Assembly (NCBI GenBank): GCA_964509885.1
Contig: CAZDZL010000006.1
Coordinates: 40,843-104,842, forward strand
Origin: Palsa-1447 sp964509885
GTDB taxonomy: Bacteria > Verrucomicrobiota > Verrucomicrobiia > Opitutales > Opitutaceae
Direction of reading: 5' to 3'
DNA: 64,000 bases
Numbering within the stretch: the first letter of the stretch is position 1; every line of letters begins with the position of its first letter. Shown one piece after another: positions 33,975-44,174 of this stretch. Under the pieces are notes generated by a model, which had not been told where the DNA came from, did no database searches, and saw only the letters and a list, made by a program, of their open reading frames with translations. Both the position numbers and the translations under genes were made by a program.

Positions 33975-34796
33975 ATGTCACCCAAGGAGAGACTCAAGGC
34001 ATTCGCGGCACGCGCGATCCAGGATCACCGGCGCGCATGGGTGATGCGCACGGCCGCGCGCCTCGCGCGCTTCTACAACAATTCGTGGGAGTACCCGAGC
34101 TACTCCATGGGCGACAATGGCGAGGGTGCGCTCCTGCGGTCCCTAGCCGGCGAGGACATCGCGACAATATTTGATGTCGGGGCGAACATAGGGGACTGGT
34201 CGGCTGACTGCGAAGGCCTCTTTGGAAAGGCGCGCATCCATTCGTTTGAGCCGGTACCCGACACGTTCCAGGTGCTCGCCGCGAGCGCCGCCGGCAAGCC
34301 AAGGATCATTCCCCACCCCTTCGGTCTCTCAAGTGCCGATGGAGAAGCGGAATTCACCTACTATGGTCCGGAGAACAGCTTCCTGTCCACCATGGTTGCT
34401 GCGGTGCACGACCACCTTCAAAGCTCGCGGATTTCCATCAGGCTTCGAAAGGGCGACGACGTGATGATGGAATTGGGCGTCACGAGGATCGATCTCCTGA
34501 AAATCGACGTCGAAGGGATGGAGTATGAGGTGCTCGAGGGGTTCGCCAGCGCCTTGTCCCAGGGACGGATCGGCCTAATTCAATTTGAGAAACAGCCAGG
34601 CCGGCGCCTCCTCAAGGACTACTATGTCCTGTTGGGAAAGCACGGCTACAGCATCGGCAAGATCTATTCGCGATACGTGGATTTCCGACCGTACGACTCG
34701 GCGCAGGAACGCACCGCTGGTCCCAATTACTTCGCCGTGCCCTCGACCCACGTGAAGTTGATCTCGGACCTGCAGGCGGGTCTGGTTCGATCGTGA
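33975..34796 (+). CDS. FkbM-family methyltransferase
   Basis: 273 residues. SAM motif TIFDVGANIGDWSADC at about 60-75, SFEPVP for the ribose-binding acid, and the FkbM signature LLKIDVEGMEYEVLEGF near 175. It directly follows the Wzt-like ATPase; in some O-antigens a methyl group caps the chain and is recognised by the Wzt C-terminal domain, so a capping role is possible but inferred. 78 bases containing a small hairpin (GTCCC-GACG-GGGAC) separate it from the next gene. Confidence 0.92.
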   Translation: MSPKERLKAFAARAIQDHRRAWVMRTAARLARFYNNSWEYPSYSMGDNGEGALLRSLAGEDIATIFDVGANIGDWSADCEGLFGKARIHSFEPVPDTFQVLAASAAGKPRIIPHPFGLSSADGEAEFTYYGPENSFLSTMVAAVHDHLQSSRISIRLRKGDDVMMELGVTRIDLLKIDVEGMEYEVLEGFASALSQGRIGLIQFEKQPGRRLLKDYYVLLGKHGYSIGKIYSRYVDFRPYDSAQERTAGPNYFAVPSTHVKLISDLQAGLVRS

Positions 34797-34874
34797 GATG
34801 AGAAATGCCGCTCTTTTCAAGTCCCGACGGGGACGGAAGGCGCCTCAACCCGGAAATCTGCTGCATCAAGCACG

Positions 34875-35990
34875 ATGAATATCCTGTTCCTGGAGCAGAA
34901 TCCGCGGTTTGGAGGAGGCTCCGAGCGCATCGGCCTTTCCCTCTGCACCCACATGCACAGGTCCGGTCACGGCACGCATCTCCTCCATGAGGGCGGCGGG
35001 GACATGGTCGGCGCCTTCGCGCGGGTCACCACCAGCATCACCCGCGCCCCGGTGCGGCCCCTCGCCGTCCGGAGGCCGCTCGAGGCGGCAAGAAGCCTGC
35101 GCACGTTCATTCGTGTGGTGAAGTCCCACAGCATCGACGTGGCGTTCACCTCTCAGCTTGGCTACGTCTCACTCCTTGCCGTGGCCGGTTCCATGGACGG
35201 GCCGCCCTCGGTCGTCCACCTGGGCCTGGCGCTCTCCTTCACCTCTCCGCTGTACTCGTGGTCGCAACCGAGGATCTCGGCCTCGGTAACCCCGTCCGAG
35301 CCCATGCTCCGGACGTGCGTGGGCCTCGGCTGGCCGGCCTCGCGGATGCACATGGTGCCAAACGGGGTGGACCTTGAGCGATTCCGGGTGCGTGACGACG
35401 GGGCTGACATCCGCGCGGGCATGGGCCTTCCGCGGGCGGTCCCCCTCATTGTCTTTCTCGGGCGGCTCGTCGAGGAGAAGGGCATCTTCACGCTGATGCG
35501 GGCCGCGGGTGAGCTGAAGCGCCAGGGGATGGTGTTCCACCTGGCGATGGCAGGCCTGGAGGCGGGCACGAACGAAGAGCTGCTGCGAAGCGCCGAGCAA
35601 GGGGGGCTCGGCCCGGACTATTTCTCACTGCATGGGGCCACCGACCGGCCCGAGGACATGCTGGCGGCCGCCGATGTCGCGGTCATCCCCTCACAGTGGC
35701 CCGAGCCGTTCGGCCTCGCCGCGATCGAGGCCATGGCTTGCGGAGCCGTTCCCATCGTCAGCGACGCCGGGATTCTCCCCGAGATCGTTGGGCCCGAAAA
35801 TGCCGGCTGCGTCTTCCGGCAGGGCGATGCCATGCAGCTCGCCGAAAGAATCCGCTTTGTCCTCACGGATGCTGGCTCGCGGCGCCTGATCCGGGCCCGC
35901 TGCCTCGAGAGGGTAAGGGAAAAATATGACCTGTCGCGCTGCGGCAGGGCCTACGAGGAGATCTTTGCGAGCGTGCAGTCTACGAGATGA
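34875..35990 (+). CDS. Glycosyltransferase, GT4 family
   Basis: 371 residues, GT-B fold. The N-terminal loop is PRFGGGSERIGLSL. VVFLGRLVEEKGIFTLM marks the start of the C-terminal domain. The catalytic segment is PEPFGLAAIEAMACG at about 275-290. Retaining sugar transferase with unknown donor and acceptor. The ATGA at its end (35987) couples it to the next gene. Confidence 0.93.
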   Translation: MNILFLEQNPRFGGGSERIGLSLCTHMHRSGHGTHLLHEGGGDMVGAFARVTTSITRAPVRPLAVRRPLEAARSLRTFIRVVKSHSIDVAFTSQLGYVSLLAVAGSMDGPPSVVHLGLALSFTSPLYSWSQPRISASVTPSEPMLRTCVGLGWPASRMHMVPNGVDLERFRVRDDGADIRAGMGLPRAVPLIVFLGRLVEEKGIFTLMRAAGELKRQGMVFHLAMAGLEAGTNEELLRSAEQGGLGPDYFSLHGATDRPEDMLAAADVAVIPSQWPEPFGLAAIEAMACGAVPIVSDAGILPEIVGPENAGCVFRQGDAMQLAERIRFVLTDAGSRRLIRARCLERVREKYDLSRCGRAYEEIFASVQSTR

Positions 35991-36940
35991 GCCGCCCACT
36001 CGTATCGATCCTGATTCCCTGCTACAATGCAGCCCCGTATCTGGGGGACACCTTGGATTCGGCGTTCGCCCAGACGCATCCCGATGTCGAGATCATCCTC
36101 GTGGACGATGGCTCGAGCGACGGGTCCCTCGAGATCGCGAGAGCCCGCGAACCGCGCATCAGGGTGCTTGCGGGGCCCCAGCGGGGCGCAAGCGCTGCGA
36201 GGAACGCCGCCACAAAGGAGTCGCGGGGTGAATTCCTCCAGTATCTCGACGCCGACGACCTGTTGCTGCCCGACGCCGTCGCCGCCCGCGTGCGGCAACT
36301 CTCCGAGTCGGGCGCCGATGTCGCGTGCGAGGACTGGCGCCGGATTTTCCGCCAACCCGACGGTTCCTGGACGCAGGGGCCGATTGAATCGGCCGACTAT
36401 CGGAGATTCGACGAGGCTCCGGATCTCGCAATCTTCAACGGATTCTGGGCGCCTCCCGCGGCGCTCCTCTATCGTCGCTCGATCGTCGAGAAAATCGGGG
36501 GATGGAACCCGACTCTTCCGGTCATACAGGACGCCCGCTTCCTCTTCGACGCGGCCTTCTGCGGTGCGAAGTTCGTCCACGTGCCGGGTGACGGGGCGCA
36601 CTACAGGCAGCACTCGGCGGACAGCCTGTCCAGCCGCAGCAAGGCCCGGTTCTGGGCCGATGTCCTCAAGAACATCCGGGACATAGAGGAAATGCTGCTG
36701 GGCGCGGGTCGGATGGATCTCGCGAGGCGCAACGCCGTGGGCCGGGCTTACGCCCTCGGCGCCCGGGTTACATTTCGCATCGATCGCGATCTCTACCACG
36801 CCAATCTCGAGAACCTGCGCCGCTTTCCAGAGCAACCATGGTCCCCCTACCTACGCGGCGCACACGGAGTTGAGCGGATCCTCGGCTATACCGCCGCAGT
36901 CCGGATGATGGGTATTTTGCGCCCCGGACAAAATCCATGA
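35987..36940 (+). CDS. Glycosyltransferase, GT2 family
   Basis: 317 residues, GT-A fold. SILIPCYNAAPYL opens the domain, with VDDGSSDGS for the nucleotide and the DxD-type metal site in YLDADDLLLP (about 85-94). Inverting transferase typical of O-antigen and capsule clusters. The C-terminal 100 residues are helical. Overlaps both neighbours by four bases. Confidence 0.93.
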   Translation: MSRPLVSILIPCYNAAPYLGDTLDSAFAQTHPDVEIILVDDGSSDGSLEIARAREPRIRVLAGPQRGASAARNAATKESRGEFLQYLDADDLLLPDAVAARVRQLSESGADVACEDWRRIFRQPDGSWTQGPIESADYRRFDEAPDLAIFNGFWAPPAALLYRRSIVEKIGGWNPTLPVIQDARFLFDAAFCGAKFVHVPGDGAHYRQHSADSLSSRSKARFWADVLKNIRDIEEMLLGAGRMDLARRNAVGRAYALGARVTFRIDRDLYHANLENLRRFPEQPWSPYLRGAHGVERILGYTAAVRMMGILRPGQNP

Positions 36941-38181
36941 AGGTCATAATTGGAGCTGCGGCAAACAACGCCCACCTTTACCAGGTCGGCCAGGCGATGG
37001 AGGAGGCGGGAGCGCTCTGTCGCTACATTCTGCCGTTTGGGGGGTTTCCCCTTCGCCATCCCGTCGTGTTCTCGCGAAGGAGCCCGGCAGGGATTTCCAA
37101 ATCGAGCCTCGAGCACCACCCGGCATGGGACATCGCCCGCCTCGCGGCGTCCAAGCTGAGATTGCCGGACCCATGGATCGACCTGATCTGGGAGAGGGAG
37201 GAGCTCTCGTTCGACAAGGCGTGCTCGCGGTCCGTCGCGTCCGAGCGACCTGATGTCTTCCTGGGCGTCGAGCACGCCGCGCTCGCATCTCTCCGGGAGT
37301 CGAGCCGCATCGGGACAGCCGCCGGCCTTATCTATCCCAGCCTTCATCATCTGTTCCGGAAGAAGTGGCTCGATCCGGAACTTGCCCGGTATCCCGAGCT
37401 TCTGAGCCGCTCGGCGCGCATCATCCGGGAGCGCGATGCGTCGCGAGACTATCGGCGAGACGAGGAGATGCGGGCGGCGGAGTTCATACATGCGAACTCG
37501 GCCACCACGGCCCGCTCCCTTGTCGAGGCGGGATATCCGCCTGACCGAATCATCACCGTCCCGCTTGGCGCGCCGCCCGCGATCGCCGAGAGCGAGCTTG
37601 CTTCGCACCCTCCCGACGTGCCCACGGCGCTGTTCGCCGGCAACGTGGCCCTGCACAAGGGGGCCCATCACCTCATCGAGGCCTGGCGACGTGTCGCGGG
37701 CACCCGAAACGCCAGGCTGGATCTTTATGGCGCCTGGGCCCTTCCCGAGAGCTTCCGGCCGTCCCGGGGAGAGAACATACACGCGCACGGCCGTGTCCCC
37801 CATGAGGTCGTACGGGATGCCATGCGACGGGCCTCCGTCCTGGTGCTGCCTTCCGTGTGCGACGGCTTTGGGATGGTGGTGACGGAGGCGATGGCGCAGG
37901 GCCTGCCCGTCATCTGCTCCCTCAATGCGGGGGCATCCCAGATGGTGGTCGACGGGGTGAACGGATTCGTCGTGCCCGCCGCCGACCCGGAGCGCCTGGG
38001 GGAGCGGCTCACCTGGTGCGTTGAGAATCCCATGGAGCTCCTCGCCATGGGTCGAAACGCCGCCGAAACAGCCAGGCATTGGAGCTGGGCGGACTTTCGC
38101 GCCCGCTTCACCCGGGACCTTTACGCCATGCTCGGACACATTGGGGCGTCGCCATCGCGCGCCCCCGCGATGACACGATGA
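36937..38181 (+). CDS. Glycosyltransferase, GT4 family
   Basis: 414 residues, GT-B fold. The N-terminal half is divergent. The C-terminal nucleotide domain has ALFAGNVALHKGAHHLIEAW and the EX7E-type segment CDGFGMVVTEAMAQG near 307-321. The pattern resembles transferases of cyanobacterial and planctomycete polysaccharide loci. The TGA overlaps the next ATG (38178). Confidence 0.9.
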   Translation: MKVIIGAAANNAHLYQVGQAMEEAGALCRYILPFGGFPLRHPVVFSRRSPAGISKSSLEHHPAWDIARLAASKLRLPDPWIDLIWEREELSFDKACSRSVASERPDVFLGVEHAALASLRESSRIGTAAGLIYPSLHHLFRKKWLDPELARYPELLSRSARIIRERDASRDYRRDEEMRAAEFIHANSATTARSLVEAGYPPDRIITVPLGAPPAIAESELASHPPDVPTALFAGNVALHKGAHHLIEAWRRVAGTRNARLDLYGAWALPESFRPSRGENIHAHGRVPHEVVRDAMRRASVLVLPSVCDGFGMVVTEAMAQGLPVICSLNAGASQMVVDGVNGFVVPAADPERLGERLTWCVENPMELLAMGRNAAETARHWSWADFRARFTRDLYAMLGHIGASPSRAPAMTR

Positions 38182-39428
38182 CGACGGACGTGGACATCTG
38201 CCTCATCACGCCTGGCCACGTCGCGTCGACGCCGCGCCTCGTCAAGAGCGCCGACGCCCTCGCAGAGGCGGGCTACGCGGTGCACGTGGTCGCCGGCGCC
38301 CCGTTCCCGCCAGCCGATCGTCTCGACGCTGAGATTCTATCGACGGCCCCCTGGGCCTACACGGGCGTCAAGAGACGGTCGGGAGGAGGCTCATTTCTCC
38401 GAAAGGCGGTTCGCGGCGTCTCCCGCCGCCTGGTGCAGAACTCCAGCCTGATGTGGCCCGGCCTTGTCGCCAGGGCCCACCATGCCGATGCCCCTTGCCT
38501 CGTCCGCCTGGCGGCCGGGGTTTCCGCAAGGCTCTACATCGGCCATGGCATAGCCGGCCTCTACGCCGCCGCCGCCGCCGCGCGCATCCGCGGGGCCGTG
38601 CACGGCTTCGACATAGAGGACTACCACGATGCCGAGACGCCGGAGGCCCTTACTGATCCGGTGGAGCGGCGCATTCGATTCGCGCTGCAGTCGAAGCTGC
38701 TGCCGGGCTGCCGCACACTAACGTGCGCCGCCCCATTGATCGGAGAGAAATACAGGGAGGTCTACCACGTTGACCCGACCACGCTGCTGAATGTCTTCCC
38801 CCTGTCGCAGGCACCCTCCGAGCCGCCGCCACCCAGGGCGATATCCGAGGGCGACCCGGCGATATTCTACTGGTTTTCCCAGACGATCGGCCCGGGACGG
38901 GGATTGGAGGACGTCATCAAGACGATGGGATTCATGCGTTCACCCACGGAATTGCACCTGAGGGGCTTTGTCTCGCCCGGATACAGCGAGGAGCTCCAGG
39001 CGGCCGCCCGAGCCGCCGGACTCAAGCGGCCGATCCGCATTCTGGAGGCGGGCAGTCCCAATGAGATGTCCAGGCTCGCGGCATCCGCCGACATCGGGCT
39101 TTCCGTCGAGCACAGCCTGCCCTTGAACAAGGATATCTGCCTGGCCAACAAGATCTTTGTCTATCTCCTGGCGGGCATTCCCCAGCTTCTATCCAGCACC
39201 ACGGCGCAAAGAGCATTGGCGGCGGAACTCTCCGACGCCGTCATTCTTGCCGATATGAACCGCCCGCGGGAAACCGCGGCGCAGCTCGACTCCTTCTTCT
39301 CGGACCCGGGACGTGTCGCCAGTGCCCGAAGCTCGGCCTGGAACCTCAGCAGGACGCGGTTCAACTGGGATTTCGAGAAGGAGGCTCTCGTTCGCCTCGT
39401 CCACGGCGTCCTACCGCCAAGCCTATGA
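38178..39428 (+). CDS. Glycosyltransferase-like protein, atypical GT4
   Basis: 416 residues, GT-B-like. The N-terminal ITPGHVASTPRLVKSADALAEAGY and mid GHGIAGLYAAAAAA segments fit the family. The C-terminal half (YWFSQTIGPGRGLEDVI, then DICLANKIFVYLLAGIP) has the shape of the nucleotide-binding domain. The canonical EX7E pair is not clear; SVEHSLPLNKDICLANK occupies its place. Activity on a sugar nucleotide is inferred. Confidence 0.8.
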   Translation: MTTDVDICLITPGHVASTPRLVKSADALAEAGYAVHVVAGAPFPPADRLDAEILSTAPWAYTGVKRRSGGGSFLRKAVRGVSRRLVQNSSLMWPGLVARAHHADAPCLVRLAAGVSARLYIGHGIAGLYAAAAAARIRGAVHGFDIEDYHDAETPEALTDPVERRIRFALQSKLLPGCRTLTCAAPLIGEKYREVYHVDPTTLLNVFPLSQAPSEPPPPRAISEGDPAIFYWFSQTIGPGRGLEDVIKTMGFMRSPTELHLRGFVSPGYSEELQAAARAAGLKRPIRILEAGSPNEMSRLAASADIGLSVEHSLPLNKDICLANKIFVYLLAGIPQLLSSTTAQRALAAELSDAVILADMNRPRETAAQLDSFFSDPGRVASARSSAWNLSRTRFNWDFEKEALVRLVHGVLPPSL

Positions 39429-40447
39429 GGATACTACTCACCGCAGATCCTCCCATTCCGGTCCCGCCCACGGGCTACGGCGGCATCGAGCGCATTGTCG
39501 ATGCGCTCGTCCGAAACTACAGGAAAGGCGGCCACACCGTCGGCCTGGTCTCAAATCGGCTTTCCACATGCGAGGTGGACGGGCGCTTTTCTTGGCAGAC
39601 CGCAACGGGAGCTTGGAGCGACCTTCGAAACGCCCTGGAACTCAGGCGCTCGGTTGACATTTTCAAGCCTGACGTCCTCCACAGCTTCTCTCGCTTGGGC
39701 TACATGCTTCCCCTCCTCGGGAGGCCACTGCCAAAGGTGATGTCATACCAACGCCACACGGGCGGAAGGCAGATTTCCTGGGCTGCGCGTGTTGCCGGCC
39801 GGTCCCTGAGCTTTACCGGCTGCAGCGAATTCATCGCCTCCATGGGCAGGGCATCGGGCGGCAGCTGGCAGTCCATCCACAATTTTGTCGAGTTGGATAA
39901 GATCACCTATGTTTCGAAGGTGGCGCCAGATGCTCCGCTCGTCTTTCTCAGCCGCATCGAATCAATCAAGGGTCCCGACATTGCCATCGAGATCGCCAAG
40001 GCCAGCGGGCGGCGACTGGTCCTCGCGGGAAACCGGCCGGAGAAGGGCCCTGAAAGGGAATTCTGGGACAGCCGCATTGCGGGACAGATCGGCCGTGACG
40101 GAATCGAATGGATCGGGGAGGTCAATGACGCGCAGAAGAACGACCTCCTCGGAAACGCCGCCGCACTCGTCGTTCCCATCCAATGGGATGAACCGTTTGG
40201 AATCGTCTTTGCCGAGGCGCTCGCCGCGGGAACTCCCGTGATCACGTGCGCTCGCGGCGCAACACCCGAGATCGTGAAGCAGGGGCGCACAGGGTTCTTC
40301 GTCGATGACGTCGCTGGGGGCGTGTCCGCCGTCGGAAAATTGAACCAGATCAGCAGGGCTGAATGCCGCCACTCGGCCGAGGCGCACTTCAGCTGCGAGG
40401 CCTGCGCCGCGCAATACCTCGCACTCTACGCAAGGCTCACCGCATGA
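39425..40447 (+). CDS. Glycosyltransferase, GT4 family
   Basis: 340 residues, short for GT4. The N-terminal loop PPTGYGGIERIVDALV binds the acceptor side; the catalytic segment is DEPFGIVFAEALAAG at about 259-273. The ATGA at both ends couples it to its neighbours (39425 and 40444). Confidence 0.93.
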   Translation: MRILLTADPPIPVPPTGYGGIERIVDALVRNYRKGGHTVGLVSNRLSTCEVDGRFSWQTATGAWSDLRNALELRRSVDIFKPDVLHSFSRLGYMLPLLGRPLPKVMSYQRHTGGRQISWAARVAGRSLSFTGCSEFIASMGRASGGSWQSIHNFVELDKITYVSKVAPDAPLVFLSRIESIKGPDIAIEIAKASGRRLVLAGNRPEKGPEREFWDSRIAGQIGRDGIEWIGEVNDAQKNDLLGNAAALVVPIQWDEPFGIVFAEALAAGTPVITCARGATPEIVKQGRTGFFVDDVAGGVSAVGKLNQISRAECRHSAEAHFSCEACAAQYLALYARLTA

Positions 40448-41997
40448 GCCAAGACCGACCCGCCTCCCTCCTCGACCGGCACGCCGAGATCGGCACGCTC
40501 ACCGTGATGGCGCAAAAGTCGGTGATGCGCCTCATGCTTCCCGCAGGAGTCGTCATCATCCTGGCGGCGATGTACCTGGCCTTGACCGACCAGCCGGGGA
40601 TAAAGGCGCTGTTATTGATCGCCGGCGGAGCCTTTGCGGCGCTCGCCATTTGGAATTCCCGCGCGATGGGGCTCCCCCTGATGCCGATGATGGCCATACA
40701 GAGCCTGATCATCTACGGGATGCCGATCGTGGCCGCACACGAGAACATCAAGGGCTATCCCGCTGAATTCGTCCTCAGGGCCGGCGCCGAGGTCCTTGCC
40801 TTCAACCTGGCGATGGCCCTGTCCTGGTGGGTCGGCATGAACTTTATGACGCCGTCGCGCCCCGTGAGCTTCGCCCTGAGGGAATTCAACAGGAGCGGCA
40901 CGGCGGGATTGTGCAGGCTGGGCTTCGGCATGCTCGGCGCCGCGACCCTCTTCGAGGTTCTGCAGGGCCTGAACCTGGTCTCGGCGCTCTATCAGGTGAT
41001 GCCCAGCGGGGCCGACTCGATCATCGAGACGCTGGTGGCGGTGGCGAGCGCCTGCGGCCTGTTCCTTATCTCGATGGTGATCGGGGGCAAGGACGCCTCG
41101 CCCACGCAGAGATACGCCTTTGTCGGCCTTCTGATCGTCAACACCATGATCGCCGCGGACGGATTCCTCCTCGCGGGCCCGGCGGCGAACCTGATCACGG
41201 TCGCGATAGGTCTGTTCTGGGGGGGTGGCCGGATACCCTGGCGCTACCTTACCCTGGCTCTGCTAACGCTGTCGTTCCTGAATCTCGGCAAGACCACGAT
41301 GCGCAACCGGTACTGGGGCAACGAGGACAAGCTGGCCGTCAACATCACCATCGACAGGCTGCCCAGCATCTTCGGGGAGTGGTCCGAGGCGAGCTATGAG
41401 GCGATCTTGGAGAACAACGCCGAGCCCGTGCGCGGTCTTGCCAACAACGGCGACCCCAAGGCCCGCAATCAGACCCTTCTCGACCGCATAGACAACCTGC
41501 AGAACCTGCTTTTCGTCATCGACGCGATCGACACGGAGCACGTCAAATTGCTCCACGGAGCCACCTACTCCCTCATCCCTCCCCTGCTCGTCCCGCGGGT
41601 TTTCTGGCCCGATAAGCCGAGGAGCCACGAGGGCCAGATTCTCCTGAACGTGCATTTCGGCAGGCAGGACCTCGACTCGACGCAGATCACCTACATCGCC
41701 TGGGGGCTGTTGCCCGAGGCTTATGGCAATTTCGGCGCCCTCGCCGGGTCGCTCACGTTGGGGGTCTTCCTCGGCGTATTCTTCGCCTGGGTCGAGAATT
41801 TCACCGTGCGCAAGCTGGTCGTTTCCATGGAGGGCTTCCTCTCCCTTTGCCTCCTCCTTAGCCTTATGAACTCGTTCGAGATGGTCGCTAGCGTCTTGGT
41901 GACCTCCACTTTCCAGTCGATGGTCGTCGTCGTGGCGGCAAGCTATCCGTTTGTGCGCCGAACCGTGACGAAGAGACCCGCATCCGATGCCGAATAG
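40444..41997 (+). CDS. Wzy-like oligosaccharide repeat-unit polymerase
   Basis: 517 residues with about twelve membrane segments and one large loop (about residues 295-420). The loop region LVPRVFWPDKPRSHEGQ followed by TYIAWGLLPEAYGNFG matches the pattern of O-antigen polymerases (Wzy/O-ag_pol), whose conserved Arg/Lys-Pro and glycine motifs join lipid-linked repeats in the periplasm. Start at 40444 overlaps the upstream stop. Its coexistence with Wzm/Wzt is unusual, see findings. Confidence 0.75.
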   Translation: MSQDRPASLLDRHAEIGTLTVMAQKSVMRLMLPAGVVIILAAMYLALTDQPGIKALLLIAGGAFAALAIWNSRAMGLPLMPMMAIQSLIIYGMPIVAAHENIKGYPAEFVLRAGAEVLAFNLAMALSWWVGMNFMTPSRPVSFALREFNRSGTAGLCRLGFGMLGAATLFEVLQGLNLVSALYQVMPSGADSIIETLVAVASACGLFLISMVIGGKDASPTQRYAFVGLLIVNTMIAADGFLLAGPAANLITVAIGLFWGGGRIPWRYLTLALLTLSFLNLGKTTMRNRYWGNEDKLAVNITIDRLPSIFGEWSEASYEAILENNAEPVRGLANNGDPKARNQTLLDRIDNLQNLLFVIDAIDTEHVKLLHGATYSLIPPLLVPRVFWPDKPRSHEGQILLNVHFGRQDLDSTQITYIAWGLLPEAYGNFGALAGSLTLGVFLGVFFAWVENFTVRKLVVSMEGFLSLCLLLSLMNSFEMVASVLVTSTFQSMVVVVAASYPFVRRTVTKRPASDAE

Positions 41998-42015
41998 CCA
42001 ATCCCGAAGCGGCCC

Positions 42016-42840
42016 TTGAAACCACAGCCCGGAACACTCAAAAGGATCGCTGCCGTGCTCTCGCTCGGATGGTCGGGAACAAGTCAGGGAAAATTGGTCC
42101 TGAGGCGGGCAGCCTCCGGCCTTGCGGGCGCGGCGTTTCGCCTGCGAAGCAGGCACCTGCGCCTTGATGAGCTTGCCAGCGTCCTCGTGATCGCCCCGCA
42201 CCCGGACGACGAGACGCTCGGCTGCGGCGGCGCGGTGGCGCTGCTCGCTCGCGGCCCCGCGCGCCTTCGCATACTCTTTGTGACGGATGGCGGCGCTTCG
42301 CACCCGGGGCACCCCTTTCTGGACTCGAAGGCCATGGCCGCGATTCGCCTGAAGGAGGCGCGGTCGGCCACAGCCGCCCTGGGGATGGCCTCGGACCAAG
42401 TCTTGTTCCTGGGAGCCGCCGACGGCGGTCTCGCCCAACTCGGGTCGGGCCCTGTTCGGGAGCTCAGCGGCCGCATCCTGGCCGAGCTCCAAGGGCAAAG
42501 GCCGGATGCGATTTTTCTTCCGTGCCGGCGCGACGGGAGCTCCGAGCACGACGCTGTGTTCGACCTCGTCCGGGGCGCGATCGATCATTCCGGCCTCACC
42601 CCCCGCCTATTTGAATTTCCGGTTTGGTCCTGGTGGAATCCCGACCTGCTGGCTCGGTTGATCTTCGCGTCCGGGCGAATCTGGCGAGTCGACATCGAAA
42701 GCGTCCGTCAGGTCAAGGCCCTGTCGATGGCGTGCTATGCCTCGCAGTTGCGCCCGCTTCCCCCGGACACGCGTCCGGCCCTACCCGAGAGCTTTGCGTC
42801 AATGTTCCTGGGCGAGCACGAGTTCTTCTTTGAGCGCTGA
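42016..42840 (+). CDS. PIG-L family deacetylase
   Basis: 274 residues from a TTG at 42016; no ATG is available upstream in frame. The zinc site is APHPDDETLGCGG (His62, Asp65) with His178 in SSEHDAVF. PIG-L enzymes remove N-acetyl groups from GlcNAc-containing substrates, so a free amino sugar in the glycan is predicted. An N-terminal 50-residue extension is basic. 18 bases after the polymerase gene. Confidence 0.88.
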   Translation: MKPQPGTLKRIAAVLSLGWSGTSQGKLVLRRAASGLAGAAFRLRSRHLRLDELASVLVIAPHPDDETLGCGGAVALLARGPARLRILFVTDGGASHPGHPFLDSKAMAAIRLKEARSATAALGMASDQVLFLGAADGGLAQLGSGPVRELSGRILAELQGQRPDAIFLPCRRDGSSEHDAVFDLVRGAIDHSGLTPRLFEFPVWSWWNPDLLARLIFASGRIWRVDIESVRQVKALSMACYASQLRPLPPDTRPALPESFASMFLGEHEFFFER

Positions 42841-42848
42841 AGGAACCC

Positions 42849-44174
42849 ATGCCGACGCCCACGCGAAAAGTCCTGATTGTTTCGCCGCATTTCCCGCCGA
42901 TTAATGCGCCGGACATGCAGCGCACCCGCCTTGCCCTGCCGTACCTGCGGGCAAACGGCTGGGAGCCCGTCGTTCTTGCGGTCGCTCCCGAGTTCGTCGA
43001 GGGCGGGGTCGTCGAGCCTCTCCTCGAGGCAACGTACCCCGAGGACATTCGCGTCATCAGGGTGCGCGGCATCCCTCCGCGCGCGACGCGGTGGCTGGGC
43101 ATTGGCAGCCTTTGGCTGAGGTGCGGCTCCGCGCTCCGAACGGCCGGCGAGGAAATCCTCGGGAAGGAGAAGTTCGACCTCGTGTTCTTCAGCACGACAC
43201 AGTTTGACGCGTTTACGCTGGGGCCGGCATGGAAGGCCCTCTTTGGGGTCCCCTATGTCATCGATTACCAGGACCCCTGGGTAAACGACTATTACAGCCG
43301 GACAGGCACCCGCCCGCCCGGGGGACGCTTGAAATACGGCTTCTCACAATGGTGCGCGCGCCGGCGCGAGCCCGAGGTCCTCCGCAATGCCTCGGGGGTG
43401 ATCGCCGTGTCGGGCGCCTACGGCGCGACGCTTGCGAAGACCTACAGCTGGTTTGACGCGGCAAGCGCGACCGTCCTGCCGTTTGGCGCGGCCGAGGCGG
43501 ACCTCGCCACCGCCCGCCTGCACAGGCCATCGGCGCCGCTCGTGTCATTCGGCGACGGCAACTTTCATCATGTGTACACGGGCCGCTGCGGCCCCGACAT
43601 GTCGGTCTCGCTCGCCGTGATCTTTAGGGCCTTCAAGAAATTTCTCGCGCTCCGCCCCGAGGAGGCGCGGCGCATGAGGTTCCATTTCATTGGGACCGAC
43701 TACGCCCCGCGGCCACTTGGGCGCGAATGGGCCCTCCCCGTGGCCCGGGACGAGGGCGTGGAGGAATACGTGGAGGAGGAATGCTACCGCGTTCCCTATT
43801 TTGACGCGCTCTATTATCTCATCAACGCCGACGCGCTTCTGGGCGTGGGTTCGAACGACCCGACTTACAGCGCGTCGAAGATCTATCCCTACGTGCTCGC
43901 CATGCGACCTATGTTGCTTATCTTCAATGATTTAAGTCCAGTCCTAAAGATCGCCTCGGAGATAAATTGCGGCGTGCGCTTCGCCTTCAACGACAAAAGT
44001 GACCTCGACGCGCTCGTGCAGGCGGTGGCGGACGAATGGTTCATCAAGGGCCGGATGCGGGAATTCACCAAGCCAGATCTCACCGCCTTCCGTCCCTACA
44101 CCGCGGACGGCATGACCCAGGTCCTCGCGGCATGCTTTGACCGCGCGGTGACGAAGCACCTTTCCGCCCCGTGA
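42849..44174 (+). CDS. Glycosyltransferase, GT4-like
   Basis: 441 residues, GT-B-like. The N-terminal PHFPPINAPDMQRTRLALPYL and FDLVFFSTTQFDAFTLGPAWK are typical of GT4 proteins in exopolysaccharide loci. The acidic SNDPTYSASKIYPYVLAMRP replaces the usual EX7E segment near 338-357. An additional basic segment (QWCARRREPEVLRN) may touch the membrane. Sugar donor unknown. ATG 42849 lies eight bases after the deacetylase stop. Confidence 0.85.
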   Translation: MPTPTRKVLIVSPHFPPINAPDMQRTRLALPYLRANGWEPVVLAVAPEFVEGGVVEPLLEATYPEDIRVIRVRGIPPRATRWLGIGSLWLRCGSALRTAGEEILGKEKFDLVFFSTTQFDAFTLGPAWKALFGVPYVIDYQDPWVNDYYSRTGTRPPGGRLKYGFSQWCARRREPEVLRNASGVIAVSGAYGATLAKTYSWFDAASATVLPFGAAEADLATARLHRPSAPLVSFGDGNFHHVYTGRCGPDMSVSLAVIFRAFKKFLALRPEEARRMRFHFIGTDYAPRPLGREWALPVARDEGVEEYVEEECYRVPYFDALYYLINADALLGVGSNDPTYSASKIYPYVLAMRPMLLIFNDLSPVLKIASEINCGVRFAFNDKSDLDALVQAVADEWFIKGRMREFTKPDLTAFRPYTADGMTQVLAACFDRAVTKHLSAP